From Streptomyces lasiicapitis (GTDB lineage Bacteria; Actinomycetota; Actinomycetes; Streptomycetales; Streptomycetaceae), in contig NZ_BMNG01000014.1 in NCBI RefSeq assembly GCF_014646335.1, positions 124,001 through 188,000 of the forward strand: a DNA stretch of 64,000 nt. Reading direction: 5' to 3'. Under the pieces are notes generated by a model. It did no database searches, was not told the origin of the DNA, and saw nothing but the letters and a program-made list of their open reading frames with translations. Position 1 is the stretch's first letter. Every line of letters begins with the position of its first letter. The position numbers and the translations under genes are program-made. Shown here piece after piece: positions 49,375-57,753 of the stretch.

Positions 49375-50918
49375 TCGCCGCCGAATCCACCGCGAGCCTC
49401 ATCCAGTCCGTCGACTGGGTGGCCGTCGCGCCGCCCACGATCGTGGCGGTCGTCGGCCTCGCGGTCCTCGTCGCCGACCTGTTCCTGAGCGAGCGCAACA
49501 AGCACCTGCTCGGCTGGATCTCCCTTACGGGCCTGGTCGCGGCGGGCCTCTTCCTGCTGCCGCTCACCGACTCGCACCGCGCTGCCCGCTCAACGTTCTG
49601 CCTGAGTGGCCCACGAGCCACCGCCTGCAGCTACACGGTCGACGAGTTCACCCTCGTCATCCAACTCCTCGTCATCGGCGGCGCCCTGCTCACCGCCCTC
49701 CTGTCGATGACCGCCCTCAAGGACGCGCGGAACTCCGACAAGGAACTCCCCGAAGGGGAGTACTGGTTCCTGCTGCTCTCCTCGGCCGCGGGCGCCGCGC
49801 TGCTGCCCGCCTCCCGCGACCTGGCGACGCTCGTCGTCGCCCTGGAGGTCGCGTCCCTGCCCGCGTTCGCGCTCGTCGGCCTCAAGCGCGGCGACAAGCG
49901 CTCCTCCGAAGCGGCCCTGAAGTTCTTCCTGTCCTCGGTGACCGCGACCGCCGTGACCCTCCTGGGCGTCAGCTTCGTGTACGCCGCGACGGGCACCATG
50001 CACCTCACCGAGGTCGGCGAGAAGCTCGGGAACGTAGACGGACAGTTGGACACGCTCGCGCAGACCGGCGTCGTCCTGACCCTCGTCGGCTTCGCCTTCA
50101 AGGTGGCGGCCGTCCCCTTCCACTTCTGGGTACCCGACACCTACGTAGGCGCGCCTTTGCCCGTCGCCGCGTACCTCTCTGTCGTCGGCAAGGCGGTCGG
50201 CTTCACCGGCCTGATCCTCGTCACCGTCGTCGCCTTCCCGGAGTACGCGGACGTCTGGGGCCCGGCGCTCGCCGCGCTCGCCGCCCTCACCATGACCGCG
50301 GGGAACGTCGCCGCCCTGCGCCAGCAGGCCACGCGCGCGTACAGCGCGGTCCGCCTTCTCGCCTGGTCCTCGGTCGGCCAGGCGGGCTACCTCCTGGTGC
50401 CGATCGCCGCGGCCGGATACGCCGACCAGCGCTCCGACGTCCTGGAGGCCACCGGCGCCACGGTCGCGTACGCCCTGATGTACGCCGCCGTGAACCTGGG
50501 AGCGTTCGCCGTCGCCGCCCTGGTCGGCCGCACGCAGAAACTGAACCGTGTCAGCGACTACCGGGGCCTGTACGCGAAGAGCCCGCTGTCGGCCCTGGTC
50601 CTCGCGTTCTTCCTGCTCTGCCTGGCCGGCCTGCCGCCGGGCATCATCGGCCTCTTCGCCAAGGTCACCGTCTTCTCGGCGGCGGTCGACGCGGGCCTCG
50701 GCTGGCTCGCCGTCGTCATGGCGGCCAACGTGGTGATCGCGCTCTACTACTACCTCCAGTGGACGGCGCTGCTGTTCCGCGCGCCCGAGGGGGAGCCGGT
50801 CAAGCACCACGTCCCGGCCCCGCTCACCGTCGCCATCGCGGTCACCGCCGTGCTCGGCGTCGCCCTCTCCGGGGCGCCCCAGCTCGTCCTGCAGTTCGCG
50901 GAACACGGCGTGCGCTGA
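49371..50918 (+). CDS. nuoN: NADH-quinone oxidoreductase subunit N (second nuo locus)
   Basis: A 515-residue antiporter-like subunit and last gene of the second nuo operon. LATLVVALEVASLPAFALVGLKRGDKRSSEAALKFFLSSVTATAVTLLGVSFVYAATG, VGFAFKVAAVPFHFWVPDTYVGAPLPVAAYLSVVGKAVGFTGL and LLAWSSVGQAGYLLVPIAAAGYA are NuoN hallmarks. A short Cys-containing loop (STFCLSGPRATACSYTVDEF) near residues 75-95 is absent from the paralogue at 163 and may form a periplasmic disulfide. GTG 49371 has an AGGAGG SD inside nuoM. Confidence 0.95.
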   Translation: MIAAESTASLIQSVDWVAVAPPTIVAVVGLAVLVADLFLSERNKHLLGWISLTGLVAAGLFLLPLTDSHRAARSTFCLSGPRATACSYTVDEFTLVIQLLVIGGALLTALLSMTALKDARNSDKELPEGEYWFLLLSSAAGAALLPASRDLATLVVALEVASLPAFALVGLKRGDKRSSEAALKFFLSSVTATAVTLLGVSFVYAATGTMHLTEVGEKLGNVDGQLDTLAQTGVVLTLVGFAFKVAAVPFHFWVPDTYVGAPLPVAAYLSVVGKAVGFTGLILVTVVAFPEYADVWGPALAALAALTMTAGNVAALRQQATRAYSAVRLLAWSSVGQAGYLLVPIAAAGYADQRSDVLEATGATVAYALMYAAVNLGAFAVAALVGRTQKLNRVSDYRGLYAKSPLSALVLAFFLLCLAGLPPGIIGLFAKVTVFSAAVDAGLGWLAVVMAANVVIALYYYLQWTALLFRAPEGEPVKHHVPAPLTVAIAVTAVLGVALSGAPQLVLQFAEHGVR

Positions 50919-51005
50919 GCCGGACGTACGGCATGGGGTGAACGGGGAGTACGGCACGGACCGTCCCCGTCACCCGCGCGGCCCACACCGCTCCTGAGCG
51001 CACAA

Positions 51006-51032
51006 GGGAACTAGCACCCTCCGCCTGGCGTT
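51006..51032 (+). promoter_or_regulatory. Candidate sigma-R-type promoter of htpX
   Basis: GGGAAC (51006-51011), exactly 18 bp, then GTT (51030-51032). This is one base from the sigma-R consensus GGGAAT-N18-GTT. It lies about 80 nt upstream of the htpX start. A TCCACT-GAAC-AGTGGA palindrome follows at 51049-51064 in the leader. Confidence 0.5.
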
Positions 51033-51113
51033 GACCAGTGAGGGAGGGTCCACTGAACAGTGGAAGCACCAGCAAGCAGAGGGTTCCCCCGCGCACCACC
51101 AGGAGGGCGTACC

Positions 51114-51977
51114 GTGCACCGCCGGACCAACGGGCTGAAGACCGCCGTACTCCTCGGGGGACTGTCCGCACTCATCCTCGTCATCGGCAGCTTCTTCGGG
51201 CGTACGGGCTTGATCATCGCGCTCTTCATAGCGCTCGGGACGAACGCGTACGCGTACTGGAACAGCGACAAGCTGGCCCTGCGCGCGATGCGGGCCCGCC
51301 CGGTGAGCGAGTTCGAGGCCCCCGAGCTGTACCGCATGGTGCGCGAGCTCTCCACCCAGGCCCGCCAGCCCATGCCCCGCCTCTACATCTCACCGACGGA
51401 GGCACCGAACGCCTTCGCGACGGGCCGCAACCCGCGCAACGCCGCCGTCTGCTGCACGGACGGCATCCTGCGCATCCTCACCCCGCGCGAGCTGCGCGGA
51501 GTCATCGGCCACGAGCTGAGCCACGTCTACAACCGCGACATCCTCATCTCGTCGGTCGCCGGCGCCCTCGCCTCCGTCATCATGTTTCTGGTCAACTTCG
51601 CCTGGCTGATTCCGATCGGGCGCTCGAACGACAACGAAGGACCCGGCATCTTCGGGATGTTGTTGATCATGCTGCTCGGCCCGCTCGCGGCGTCCATCAT
51701 CCAACTCGCCATCAGCCGTTCCAGGGAGTACGAGGCCGACGCGTCCGGCGCGCAACTCACCGGCGACCCGCTCGCCCTCGCCAGCGCGCTGCGCAAACTC
51801 GACGCCGGGACAAAGCAGTTGCCGCTTCCGCCTGAGCCACGGCTCGAAACGGCGAGCCATATGATGATTGCTAATCCCTTCCGGCCGGGCCAGGGTATGT
51901 CGAAGCTGTTCTCCACCCACCCGCCGATGGCGGAGCGGATCGCCCGGCTCGAGCAGATGGCAGGTCGTCAGCAGTGA
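51114..51977 (+). CDS. htpX: Membrane zinc metalloprotease HtpX (M48)
   Basis: A 287-residue protease. Helices TAVLLGGLSALILVIGSFFGRTGLIIALFIALG anchor the N-terminus. The active site is GVIGHELSHVYNRDILISS (HExxH), with the third ligand in SRSREYEADASGAQLTG. Two further helices (ALASVIMFLVNFAWLIPI; GMLLIMLLGPLAASIIQLAI) lie between. It degrades misfolded membrane proteins under stress. GTG 51114 follows AGGAGGG; the frame from 51060 is rejected. It is followed by yccF with a 4-nt overlap. Confidence 0.94.
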   Translation: MHRRTNGLKTAVLLGGLSALILVIGSFFGRTGLIIALFIALGTNAYAYWNSDKLALRAMRARPVSEFEAPELYRMVRELSTQARQPMPRLYISPTEAPNAFATGRNPRNAAVCCTDGILRILTPRELRGVIGHELSHVYNRDILISSVAGALASVIMFLVNFAWLIPIGRSNDNEGPGIFGMLLIMLLGPLAASIIQLAISRSREYEADASGAQLTGDPLALASALRKLDAGTKQLPLPPEPRLETASHMMIANPFRPGQGMSKLFSTHPPMAERIARLEQMAGRQQ

Positions 51978-52426
51978 AGACAGTTCTGAACGTCATTTGG
52001 CTGATCCTGTGCGGCCTGTGGATGTGCCTGTTCTACCTGTTCGCGGGTGTGCTTCTGTGCGTCACGATCATCGGCATCCCGTTCGGTCTCGCGTCGTTCC
52101 GCATCGGCCTGTTCGCGCTGTGGCCCTTCGGGCGCAAGGCGGTCGAGCGCGGGGACGCGGGAGCGCCCTCGCTGATCGGCAACATCCTCTGGCTGATCCT
52201 CGCGGGCTGGTGGCTCGCCCTCGGCCACATCTTCACCGGCCTGCTGCTGTGCGTCACGATCATCGGCATCCCGCTGGGCCTCGCCAACTTCAAGATGATC
52301 CCGATCTCGTTGCTGCCGCTTGGCCGCGAAATCGTGCCCACGGACGAGCCGTTCACGGCGGCTTCGTTCGGCACGCCCACACCGAGCGGCCCGCAGGGGC
52401 CGCCGTCCGGCGGCCAGGGCTGGTAG
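51974..52426 (+). CDS. YccF-domain membrane protein
   Basis: A 150-residue inner-membrane protein containing two copies of the YccF motif: NVIWLILCGLWMCLFYLFAGVLLCVTIIGIPFGLASFRIGLFALWPFGR and NILWLILAGWWLALGHIFTGLLLCVTIIGIPLGLANFKMIPISLLPLGR. The duplication is a family feature. Function unknown. GTG 51974 overlaps the htpX stop, so the pair is co-translated and perhaps belongs to the same envelope-stress response. A Pro/Gly-rich tail ends the protein. Confidence 0.9.
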   Translation: MKTVLNVIWLILCGLWMCLFYLFAGVLLCVTIIGIPFGLASFRIGLFALWPFGRKAVERGDAGAPSLIGNILWLILAGWWLALGHIFTGLLLCVTIIGIPLGLANFKMIPISLLPLGREIVPTDEPFTAASFGTPTPSGPQGPPSGGQGW

Positions 52427-52517
52427 GACGCGCCGTCTTCGCCGCCGAGCGGCCGACGGGGGTGCTCGCCGCACCGGCCGGCAGTCGCCCCCGACGGGCT
52501 GCCGTCGCCCATGCCCC

Positions 52518-53798
52518 TCACCGCGGCGCTGCGCCGCCGACCTTCTTCCGTACCCCGTACGCTGCGGCCCCCACGGTCAGCACCACCGAACCCCCCACCA
52601 CCGAACCCCCCGGCAGCGCGAACGCCAGCGTCACGCAGCCCACGAGGCCCACCGCGGGCCCCACCCGCGCGAGCGGCGCCGAACTCAGCGTCCACGCCGC
52701 GGCGTTGGCGATCGCGTAGTACACGAGGACCCCGAAGGAAGAGAACCCGACGGCGCCCCGTACGTCCACCGTCGCCGCGAGCACCGCCACCACCACGCCC
52801 ACGGCGAGCTCCGCGCGGTGCGGCACCCGGAACCGCGGATGCACCGCGGCCAGCGCCCCCGGCAGATGACGGTCCCGCGCCATCGCCAACGTCGTCCGCG
52901 ACACCCCGAGGATCAGCGCGAGCAGCGAACCGAGCGCCGCCACCACCGCGCCCACCCGCACCACCGGCACCAGCCCCGGCACCCCCGCGGCCCGCACCGC
53001 GTCCGCCAACGGAGCCGTGGCCTCCGCCAGGCCCCCGGCCCCCAGCACCGAGAGCACCGCCACCGCCACACCCGCGTACACGCACAGCGCGATGCCCAGC
53101 GCCAACGGCACCGCCCGCGGAATGGTGCGCGCCGGATCGCGCACCTCCTCGCCGAGCGTCGCCACGCGCGCGTACCCGGCGAAAGCGAAGAACAACAGCC
53201 CGGCAGCCTGCAGCACACCGCCGAAACCACCGTCCGACAGCCCCACCCCGAGGCGCCCGGCATCGGACCCGGCCGACCCCAGACACACCGCGACGACGGC
53301 CACGAGCACCACGAGCACCACGGCGACGATCGCCCGCGTCAGCCACAACGACTTCCGCACGCCCAGGTAGTTGACGGCGGTCAGCATGAGCACGGCGGCC
53401 ACCGCCACGGCGTGCGCCTGCCCCGGCCAGGCGTACGCGCCCACGGTCAGCGCCATCGCCGCACACGAGGCCGTCTTGCCGACGACGAACGCCCAGCCCG
53501 CCAGATACCCCCAGAACTCCCCGAGCCGCTCCCGCCCGTACACGTACGTCCCACCGGACGCCGGATAGCGCGCTGCCAGCCGAGCCGAGGCCATGGCATT
53601 GCAGTACGCGACGACGGCGGCGATGCCGAGCCCGACCAGCAGCCCCGACCCGGCCGCACCCGCCGCGGGCCCGAGCACGGCGAACACCCCGGCGCCCACC
53701 ATCGCGCCGAGCCCGATCACCACCGCGTCGAACACTCCGAGCGTCCGCCGCAACCCCACCGCCTCAGCGGCCCCCTGACGCCCCACAGGCTGTGTCAT
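52518..53798 (-). CDS. APC-superfamily amino-acid permease
   Basis: A 426-residue transporter with about 12 helices. The start (GLRRTLGVFDAVVIGLGAMVGAGVFAVLGPAAGAAGSGLLVGLGIAAVVAYCNAMASARLAARYPASGGTYVYGRERLG) is the APC helix 1-3 signature with the unwound GAMVGAGVF ligand site. LLFFAFAGYARVATLGEEVRDPARTIPRAVP is the helix 6 signature. Substrate is probably a neutral or cationic amino acid. ATG 53798 is chosen because the frame upstream to 53999 lacks any family similarity. Convergent with yccF. Confidence 0.92.
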   Translation of the reverse strand: MTQPVGRQGAAEAVGLRRTLGVFDAVVIGLGAMVGAGVFAVLGPAAGAAGSGLLVGLGIAAVVAYCNAMASARLAARYPASGGTYVYGRERLGEFWGYLAGWAFVVGKTASCAAMALTVGAYAWPGQAHAVAVAAVLMLTAVNYLGVRKSLWLTRAIVAVVLVVLVAVVAVCLGSAGSDAGRLGVGLSDGGFGGVLQAAGLLFFAFAGYARVATLGEEVRDPARTIPRAVPLALGIALCVYAGVAVAVLSVLGAGGLAEATAPLADAVRAAGVPGLVPVVRVGAVVAALGSLLALILGVSRTTLAMARDRHLPGALAAVHPRFRVPHRAELAVGVVVAVLAATVDVRGAVGFSSFGVLVYYAIANAAAWTLSSAPLARVGPAVGLVGCVTLAFALPGGSVVGGSVVLTVGAAAYGVRKKVGGAAPR

Positions 53799-53910
53799 GC
53801 GCCGCACCCTACGGCCCTCCGGGAACCGCACACGGCCCGCCCGACGTCCTCCAGGACAACACCGCACGAAAAGGTACGAAGAGTCACACGCACGAAAAGG
53901 CAGGTCACCC

Positions 53911-54177
53911 ATGGGCATCATCAGCTGGATCGTTCTAGGGCTGCTCGCCGGTGCCACCGCCAAACTCCTGCTCCCGGGCCGCGACCCGGGCGGCTTCATC
54001 GGTACGACGCTGATCGGGATCGCAGGAGCCTTCGTAGGCGGCTGGATCTCGGCCCGCTTCCTCGACCGCCCGATCGCCGACCACTTCTACGACGGCGCGA
54101 CCTGGGCAGCGGCCATCGGCGGCTCCCTGGTCCTCCTGATCGCCTACCGCATCCTCTTCGGCCACTCCCGCCGCTGA
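53911..54177 (+). CDS. GlsB/YeaQ/YmgE-family stress membrane protein
   Basis: An 88-residue protein with three helices: IISWIVLGLLAGATAKLLLPG, GGFIGTTLIGIAGAFVGGWISARF, and WAAAIGGSLVLLIAYRILFG. The Gly-zipper pattern matches transglycosylase-associated/GlsB proteins, which are small stress-induced membrane proteins of unclear mechanism. ATG 53911 has an AAAAGGCAGG SD. It is divergent from the APC permease and ends at a bidirectional terminator. Confidence 0.92.
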   Translation: MGIISWIVLGLLAGATAKLLLPGRDPGGFIGTTLIGIAGAFVGGWISARFLDRPIADHFYDGATWAAAIGGSLVLLIAYRILFGHSRR

Positions 54178-54207
54178 CGCCGACACCACAGACTGCAGCC
54201 AGCAGCA

Positions 54208-54238
54208 AGGGCGGGCACCCGATCCGGGTGCCCGCCCT
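54208..54238. terminator. Bidirectional terminator
   Basis: AGGGCGGGCACCCG (54208-54221) and its exact complement (54225-54238) leave a 3-nt loop, between the convergent GlsB and YajQ genes. Confidence 0.85.
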
Positions 54239-54259
54239 ACGTCGTACGAGATGAGCTGT

Positions 54260-54748
54260 CTACCGGTAGTTCACGAACTGCAGCGCGAAGTCGAAGTCCT
54301 GGCCCTTCAGCAGTGCCTGGACGGCCTGCAGGTCGTCGCGGCTCTTGGAGCTGACCCGCAGCTCCTCGCCCTGCACCTGCGCCTTGACGCCCTTCGGGCC
54401 CTCGTCGCGGATGATCTTCGCCACCTTCTTGGCGTTCTCCTGGGAGATGCCCTCCTCGATGGAGGCGAAGATCTTGTACTCCTTGCCGGACAGCTGCGGC
54501 TCACCGGCGTCCAGCGCCTTCAGGGAGATGCCGCGCTTGATCAGCTTGGACTGGAAGACGTCGAGGATCGCCTTGACGCGGTCCTCGCCGTTGGCCTCCA
54601 TCAGGATCTTCTCGCCGGACCACGAGATCGAGGCACCCGCGCCCTTGAAGTCGTATCGCTGCGAGATCTCCTTGGCCGTCTGGTTGAGGGCGTTGTCGAC
54701 CTCCTGCCGCTCGACCTTCGAGACGATGTCGAAACTGGAGTCGGCCAT
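54260..54748 (-). CDS. YajQ-family nucleotide (cyclic-di-GMP)-binding protein
   Basis: A 162-residue cytoplasmic protein. MADSSFDIVSKVERQEVDNALNQTAKEISQRYDFKG begins the first of two ferredoxin-like folds, and KAQVQGEELRVSSKSRDDLQAVQALLKGQDFDFALQFVNYR ends the second. Full length for the family. Some homologues bind c-di-GMP, others are poorly defined, so the signalling role is inference. ATG 54748 has an AAGGAG SD. Confidence 0.95.
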   Translation of the reverse strand: MADSSFDIVSKVERQEVDNALNQTAKEISQRYDFKGAGASISWSGEKILMEANGEDRVKAILDVFQSKLIKRGISLKALDAGEPQLSGKEYKIFASIEEGISQENAKKVAKIIRDEGPKGVKAQVQGEELRVSSKSRDDLQAVQALLKGQDFDFALQFVNYR

Positions 54749-54956
54749 GTCCTGTGGCTCCTTGTATCGGTGTCTGCGTACTCAGCGTGCACACGGCCTT
54801 CGTCGCCGACCGCATCCGCAAAGCCTAGCCACAGCCCGCCCGCGGGTCCCCGGTCCCGGGTGCCGATCAATCGGGTGGCGAACCACCCCCGGGCATCAGG
54901 TATCGTTTACGTCGTTGCCACGGGCGCCGCGAACAGCGGTTCCAGACAGCAACCCC

Positions 54957-55038
54957 GGCGGTGTGCCCGAGCGGCCAAAGGGAGCAGACTGTAAATCTGC
55001 CGGCTCAGCCTTCCCAGGTTCGAATCCTGGCGCCGCCA
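54957..55038 (+). tRNA. tRNA-Tyr (GTA)
   Basis: Acceptor strands GGCGGTG (54957) and CGCCGCC (55031-55037) pair with one G-T. The anticodon arm GCAGACTGTAAATCTGC gives anticodon GTA, a long variable arm is present as expected for class II tRNA-Tyr, and the T-arm has GGTTCGAATCC. The 3' CCA is not encoded. A GGGTGG-CGAA-CCACCC hairpin lies upstream at 54873-54888. Confidence 0.96.
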
Positions 55039-55047
55039 CACGAAGGA

Positions 55048-55096
55048 GACCCTCTCCGGCTTGCGGAAACGCAAGCGGAGGGGGTCTTTTCGTTTT
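55048..55096 (+). terminator. Intrinsic terminator after tRNA-Tyr
   Basis: GACCCTCTCCGGCTTGCG, a GAAA loop and CGCAAGCGGAGGGGGTC (ending 55086) form a long stem with one mismatch, followed by TTTTCGTTTT. It starts 10 nt past the tRNA. Confidence 0.92.
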
Positions 55097-55175
55097 GCCG
55101 CGCCACGCGCCACGCGCCGCGCCACCCGGCCCCGCGACCTCGCCCCCGCAGGTAGGCGTGGGCACACTGGGACGC

Positions 55176-55400
55176 ATGTCGTCGCTCAGCTCGTCCCGTC
55201 GCAGACACTGCCCGGTGTGCCGTCGTGAAATCGCGGTCGTGGGCGGGCGGTTCGCCCGCCACGATCCACCGGGGCCGCGCGGCGGCGGCGACCTCGTCTC
55301 CTGCCCCGGCTCCCGCCGGCACGCCCAGCTGGGCGCCGCGCAGCCCGCGCTCGACGGGTACGTGGTGCCGGAGTTCCCGGGGCAGCTGCCGCTGTTCTGA
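55176..55400 (+). CDS. Small CxxC protein of unknown function
   Basis: A 74-residue basic protein. RRRHCPVCRREIAVVGGRFARHDPPG holds a CxxC that could be half of a zinc ribbon, with a single further Cys in LVSCPGSRR; the C-terminus is LDGYVVPEFPGQLPLF. The full four-Cys ribbon is absent, so zinc binding would need His or dimerisation. ATG 55176 with a weak SD (TGGGACGC). The upstream frame runs through the tRNA and is not coding. Codon third-position GC and neighbouring structure support a real gene, but I do not recognise a family. Confidence 0.65.
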   Translation: MSSLSSSRRRHCPVCRREIAVVGGRFARHDPPGPRGGGDLVSCPGSRRHAQLGAAQPALDGYVVPEFPGQLPLF

Positions 55401-55458
55401 GAGTTCCGGCTGGTCCGGCTGGCGGGGGCGTCATGCGGCCCCCGCAGACGGCGAAGCC

Positions 55459-56115
55459 TCAGTTCCCCGCGACCGACTTCACCGCCACCGACACCGGCGT
55501 CGACCCGCTGATCAGCTCCAGGGTGAGCCCCGCCGTCGCCGGGGTCTCCAGGAGCTCGGCCAGCGCCGCGGCCACGTCGTCGCGCGGGATCGGGCCGCGG
55601 CCCGTCGAGGCCTCCAGGCGTACGAGGCCCGTGCCGGCGTCGTCCGTCAGCATGCCGGGGCGCAGGACCGTCCAGTCCAGGGCGGCCCGGCCGCGTACGT
55701 ACGCGTCGGCCTCGCCCTTGGCCCGCAGGTAGGCGTCGAAGATCTCGTCGCCGGGGTGGTGCGGGTCCGCACCCATCGACGACACCACGACGTACCGGCG
55801 GACCCCGGCCCGCTCCGCGGCGTCCGCGAACAGCACGGCGGCGCCCCGGTCCACGGTGTTCTTGCGGTCGACCCCGCTCCCGGGACCCGCACCGGCGGCG
55901 AACACCGCCGCGTCCGCGCCCTCCAGGTGCCGGGCGACCTCGTCCACGGAAGCCGACTCGAGGTCGCACAGCACCGGTTCGGCGCCGCCGTCCCGCAGAT
56001 CGGCCTCGTGCGCCGGATTGCGGATGATCCCGACGGCTTCGTCACCACGCGCGGCGAGCAGTCGCTCCAGCCGCAGCGCGATCTGACCATGACCTCCAGC
56101 GATGACAATGCGCAT
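55459..56115 (-). CDS. NAD(P)-binding SDR (YwnB/HSCARG-like)
   Basis: A 218-residue atypical SDR. MRIVIAGGHGQIALRLERLLAARGDEAVGIIRNPAHEADLRDGGAEPVLCDLE is the Rossmann domain with an Arg after strand 2, suggesting NADPH. AERAGVRRYVVVSSMGADP and AYLRAKGEADAYVRGRAALDWTVLRPGML follow the NAD(P)H-binding_10 pattern. It may be a redox sensor or reductase; no substrate can be named. ATG 56115; the frame is open to 56367. Ends convergently to the small CxxC gene. Confidence 0.9.
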   Translation of the reverse strand: MRIVIAGGHGQIALRLERLLAARGDEAVGIIRNPAHEADLRDGGAEPVLCDLESASVDEVARHLEGADAAVFAAGAGPGSGVDRKNTVDRGAAVLFADAAERAGVRRYVVVSSMGADPHHPGDEIFDAYLRAKGEADAYVRGRAALDWTVLRPGMLTDDAGTGLVRLEASTGRGPIPRDDVAAALAELLETPATAGLTLELISGSTPVSVAVKSVAGN

Positions 56116-56201
56116 GTCTCCGACGGTACGGCAGATTTGGGTGCTCGGCCCTGAGGCGGGGGTGCCCCAAGGCCCCCGCGCGCCCATACCGGCCTTCAGC
56201 C

Positions 56202-56230
56202 GCGTCCTCACACGCCGGATGGGCTTGAAA
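56202..56230 (+). repeat. Dispersed intergenic element, copy C (diverged)
   Basis: GCGTCCTCACACGCCGGATG followed by GGCTTGAAA matches the core of copies A, B and D with a few changes. It lies between the amidohydrolase stop and the SDR start, both on the minus strand. Confidence 0.6.
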
Positions 56231-56254
56231 CGCGCCTTCCCCCGGCCCCACAGG

Positions 56255-57493
56255 TCACGCCCCCCGCCCCTGCCGAGGCAGATCGAGCGCCACCGCGGCC
56301 GCCGAGTCGCAGTACTCCCGCACCGCGCTGGTCCGCGCCACCACGCGCCCCCGGTGCACGACGACACGGCTGTACGCCAGGGACAGCGCGCCGGCGAGGC
56401 TGTCGCCGCGTACCGCGAGGAGTTCGGCCGGAAAGCCCGCCTCCACCCTGACCTCGGGCAGCCCCAGAGCGGCCCGCGCCGCCGAACTCACCGCCCCGTA
56501 GGCCTCGTCGGGCCGCAACCCGTGCCGGGACGCCAGCAGATACGCCGCCTCCAGGGGGTCCCCGCGCCCGACCGGATTGGCCACGTCCCGCAGCGCCCCG
56601 CTGCCCGCCGCGACCCGCACCCCGGCACTGCGCAGCAGCCGGACCGGCGCCGTCCCCCGCCGCTCCGCGACCCCGCAGCCGCCCTGCGGCAGGCACACCA
56701 CCGTCACCCCGGCCGCCGCGAGGCGTTCCGCGGTCCGCACCACCGCGTCGGCCGGCAGCCGCCCGAGCCCGCCGCACGGACCGATCGCCACCCCCGGCCG
56801 CAGCCCGCCCGCCATCGCCGCGAGCCGCGCCAGACGCGCCGGATTCCCGCCGTCCGTATGCAGGTCGACCGCGCAGCCGTGCTCCGCCGCGAGGTCGAGC
56901 ACCGCCTCCGCGTACCCCATCGGATCGGGGTCCAGATCCGGACAACCGCCCACTACGGAGGCGCCCATTTTCACCGCGTCCCGCAGCATCGCGATCCCGT
57001 CGGCCCCCGCGACACCGGTCAGCAGCCGCGGCACCGCCACCACGGACAGGTCGACGAGCCCGCGCAGCGACCGCCGCGCCTGCAGCACCGCCTGCAGCGA
57101 GTCCAGGCCCTGCACGTCACCGATCCGCACATGCGAGCGCAGCGCCGTCGCGCCGTGCCCGAGCTGCAGCAGGGCGGCCTCGGTGGCGCGCCGCTGGACG
57201 TCCTGCACTTCGTACGACACCGGGCCCTGGGCGAGCGCCGTCAGGGCCGTGTCGCCGTGCCCGTGCGGCTCCGCGGTCGCGGGCAGCAGGAGGTAGCCGC
57301 CGAGGTCCACGCGGGCGGCGGGCGCGGTGAGGCTGCCCGCGGTGCCGACGGCCTCGATGCGGCCGTCCCCGAGCCGTACGTCCACGGTCCTGCCGTCCGT
57401 CAGGCGCGCCCCGCAGAGCAGCAGCCCTCCGGAGGCGTCCGGTGTGTCCGGGGAGTCGGGCGAAGAGGGCTGCTGCGGCCGGCTGTCGGGCAT
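56255..57493 (-). CDS. Amidohydrolase-like protein of the cytosine-deaminase group with degenerate active site
   Basis: A 412-residue TIM-barrel amidohydrolase homologue. The HxH motif is kept (LLPATAEPHGHGDTAL), as is the His of strand 5 (AVDLHTDGG). In cytosine-deaminase relatives the latter is followed by a catalytic Glu; here it is Gly. The later metal/catalytic His position reads AIGPCGGLGR, and the strand-8 Asp position reads VAAGSGALRDVANPVGRGDPLEAA, with Gly where Asp is usual. The fold is intact, so it may be a non-hydrolytic paralogue. ATG 57493 with an AGGAG SD; the frame extends to 57583. Confidence 0.8.
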   Translation of the reverse strand: MPDSRPQQPSSPDSPDTPDASGGLLLCGARLTDGRTVDVRLGDGRIEAVGTAGSLTAPAARVDLGGYLLLPATAEPHGHGDTALTALAQGPVSYEVQDVQRRATEAALLQLGHGATALRSHVRIGDVQGLDSLQAVLQARRSLRGLVDLSVVAVPRLLTGVAGADGIAMLRDAVKMGASVVGGCPDLDPDPMGYAEAVLDLAAEHGCAVDLHTDGGNPARLARLAAMAGGLRPGVAIGPCGGLGRLPADAVVRTAERLAAAGVTVVCLPQGGCGVAERRGTAPVRLLRSAGVRVAAGSGALRDVANPVGRGDPLEAAYLLASRHGLRPDEAYGAVSSAARAALGLPEVRVEAGFPAELLAVRGDSLAGALSLAYSRVVVHRGRVVARTSAVREYCDSAAAVALDLPRQGRGA

Positions 57494-57753
57494 CGCGCTC
57501 CTGGGGCTCGGGGGCGGCTGCGGGCGGCTCGGGGGGTGTGGGGCCGCGGCCCGGGGGCACGCGACGGCACGGTGCCGAGACACGCAAGATCACGCAGAGT
57601 GAGTCGAGCCTAGGACGGCGGCGGGCCCGCTTCGCGGAGGAACGCAATAGTCGTACTGATGTGGTGCGAGGGCTTGGTGAGGCCTGGTGAGGCGGGTGGG
57701 ACGGCCTGCTCGGAGGCCCGCGCTTCCCCCCGGACGGCCCTGGCGAAACGGAT

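Noticed and set aside
51012..51048. CIRCE or HAIR heat-shock operator before htpX
   Set aside because: The TAGCACCCTCC...GGAGGGT arms do not match either consensus well enough.
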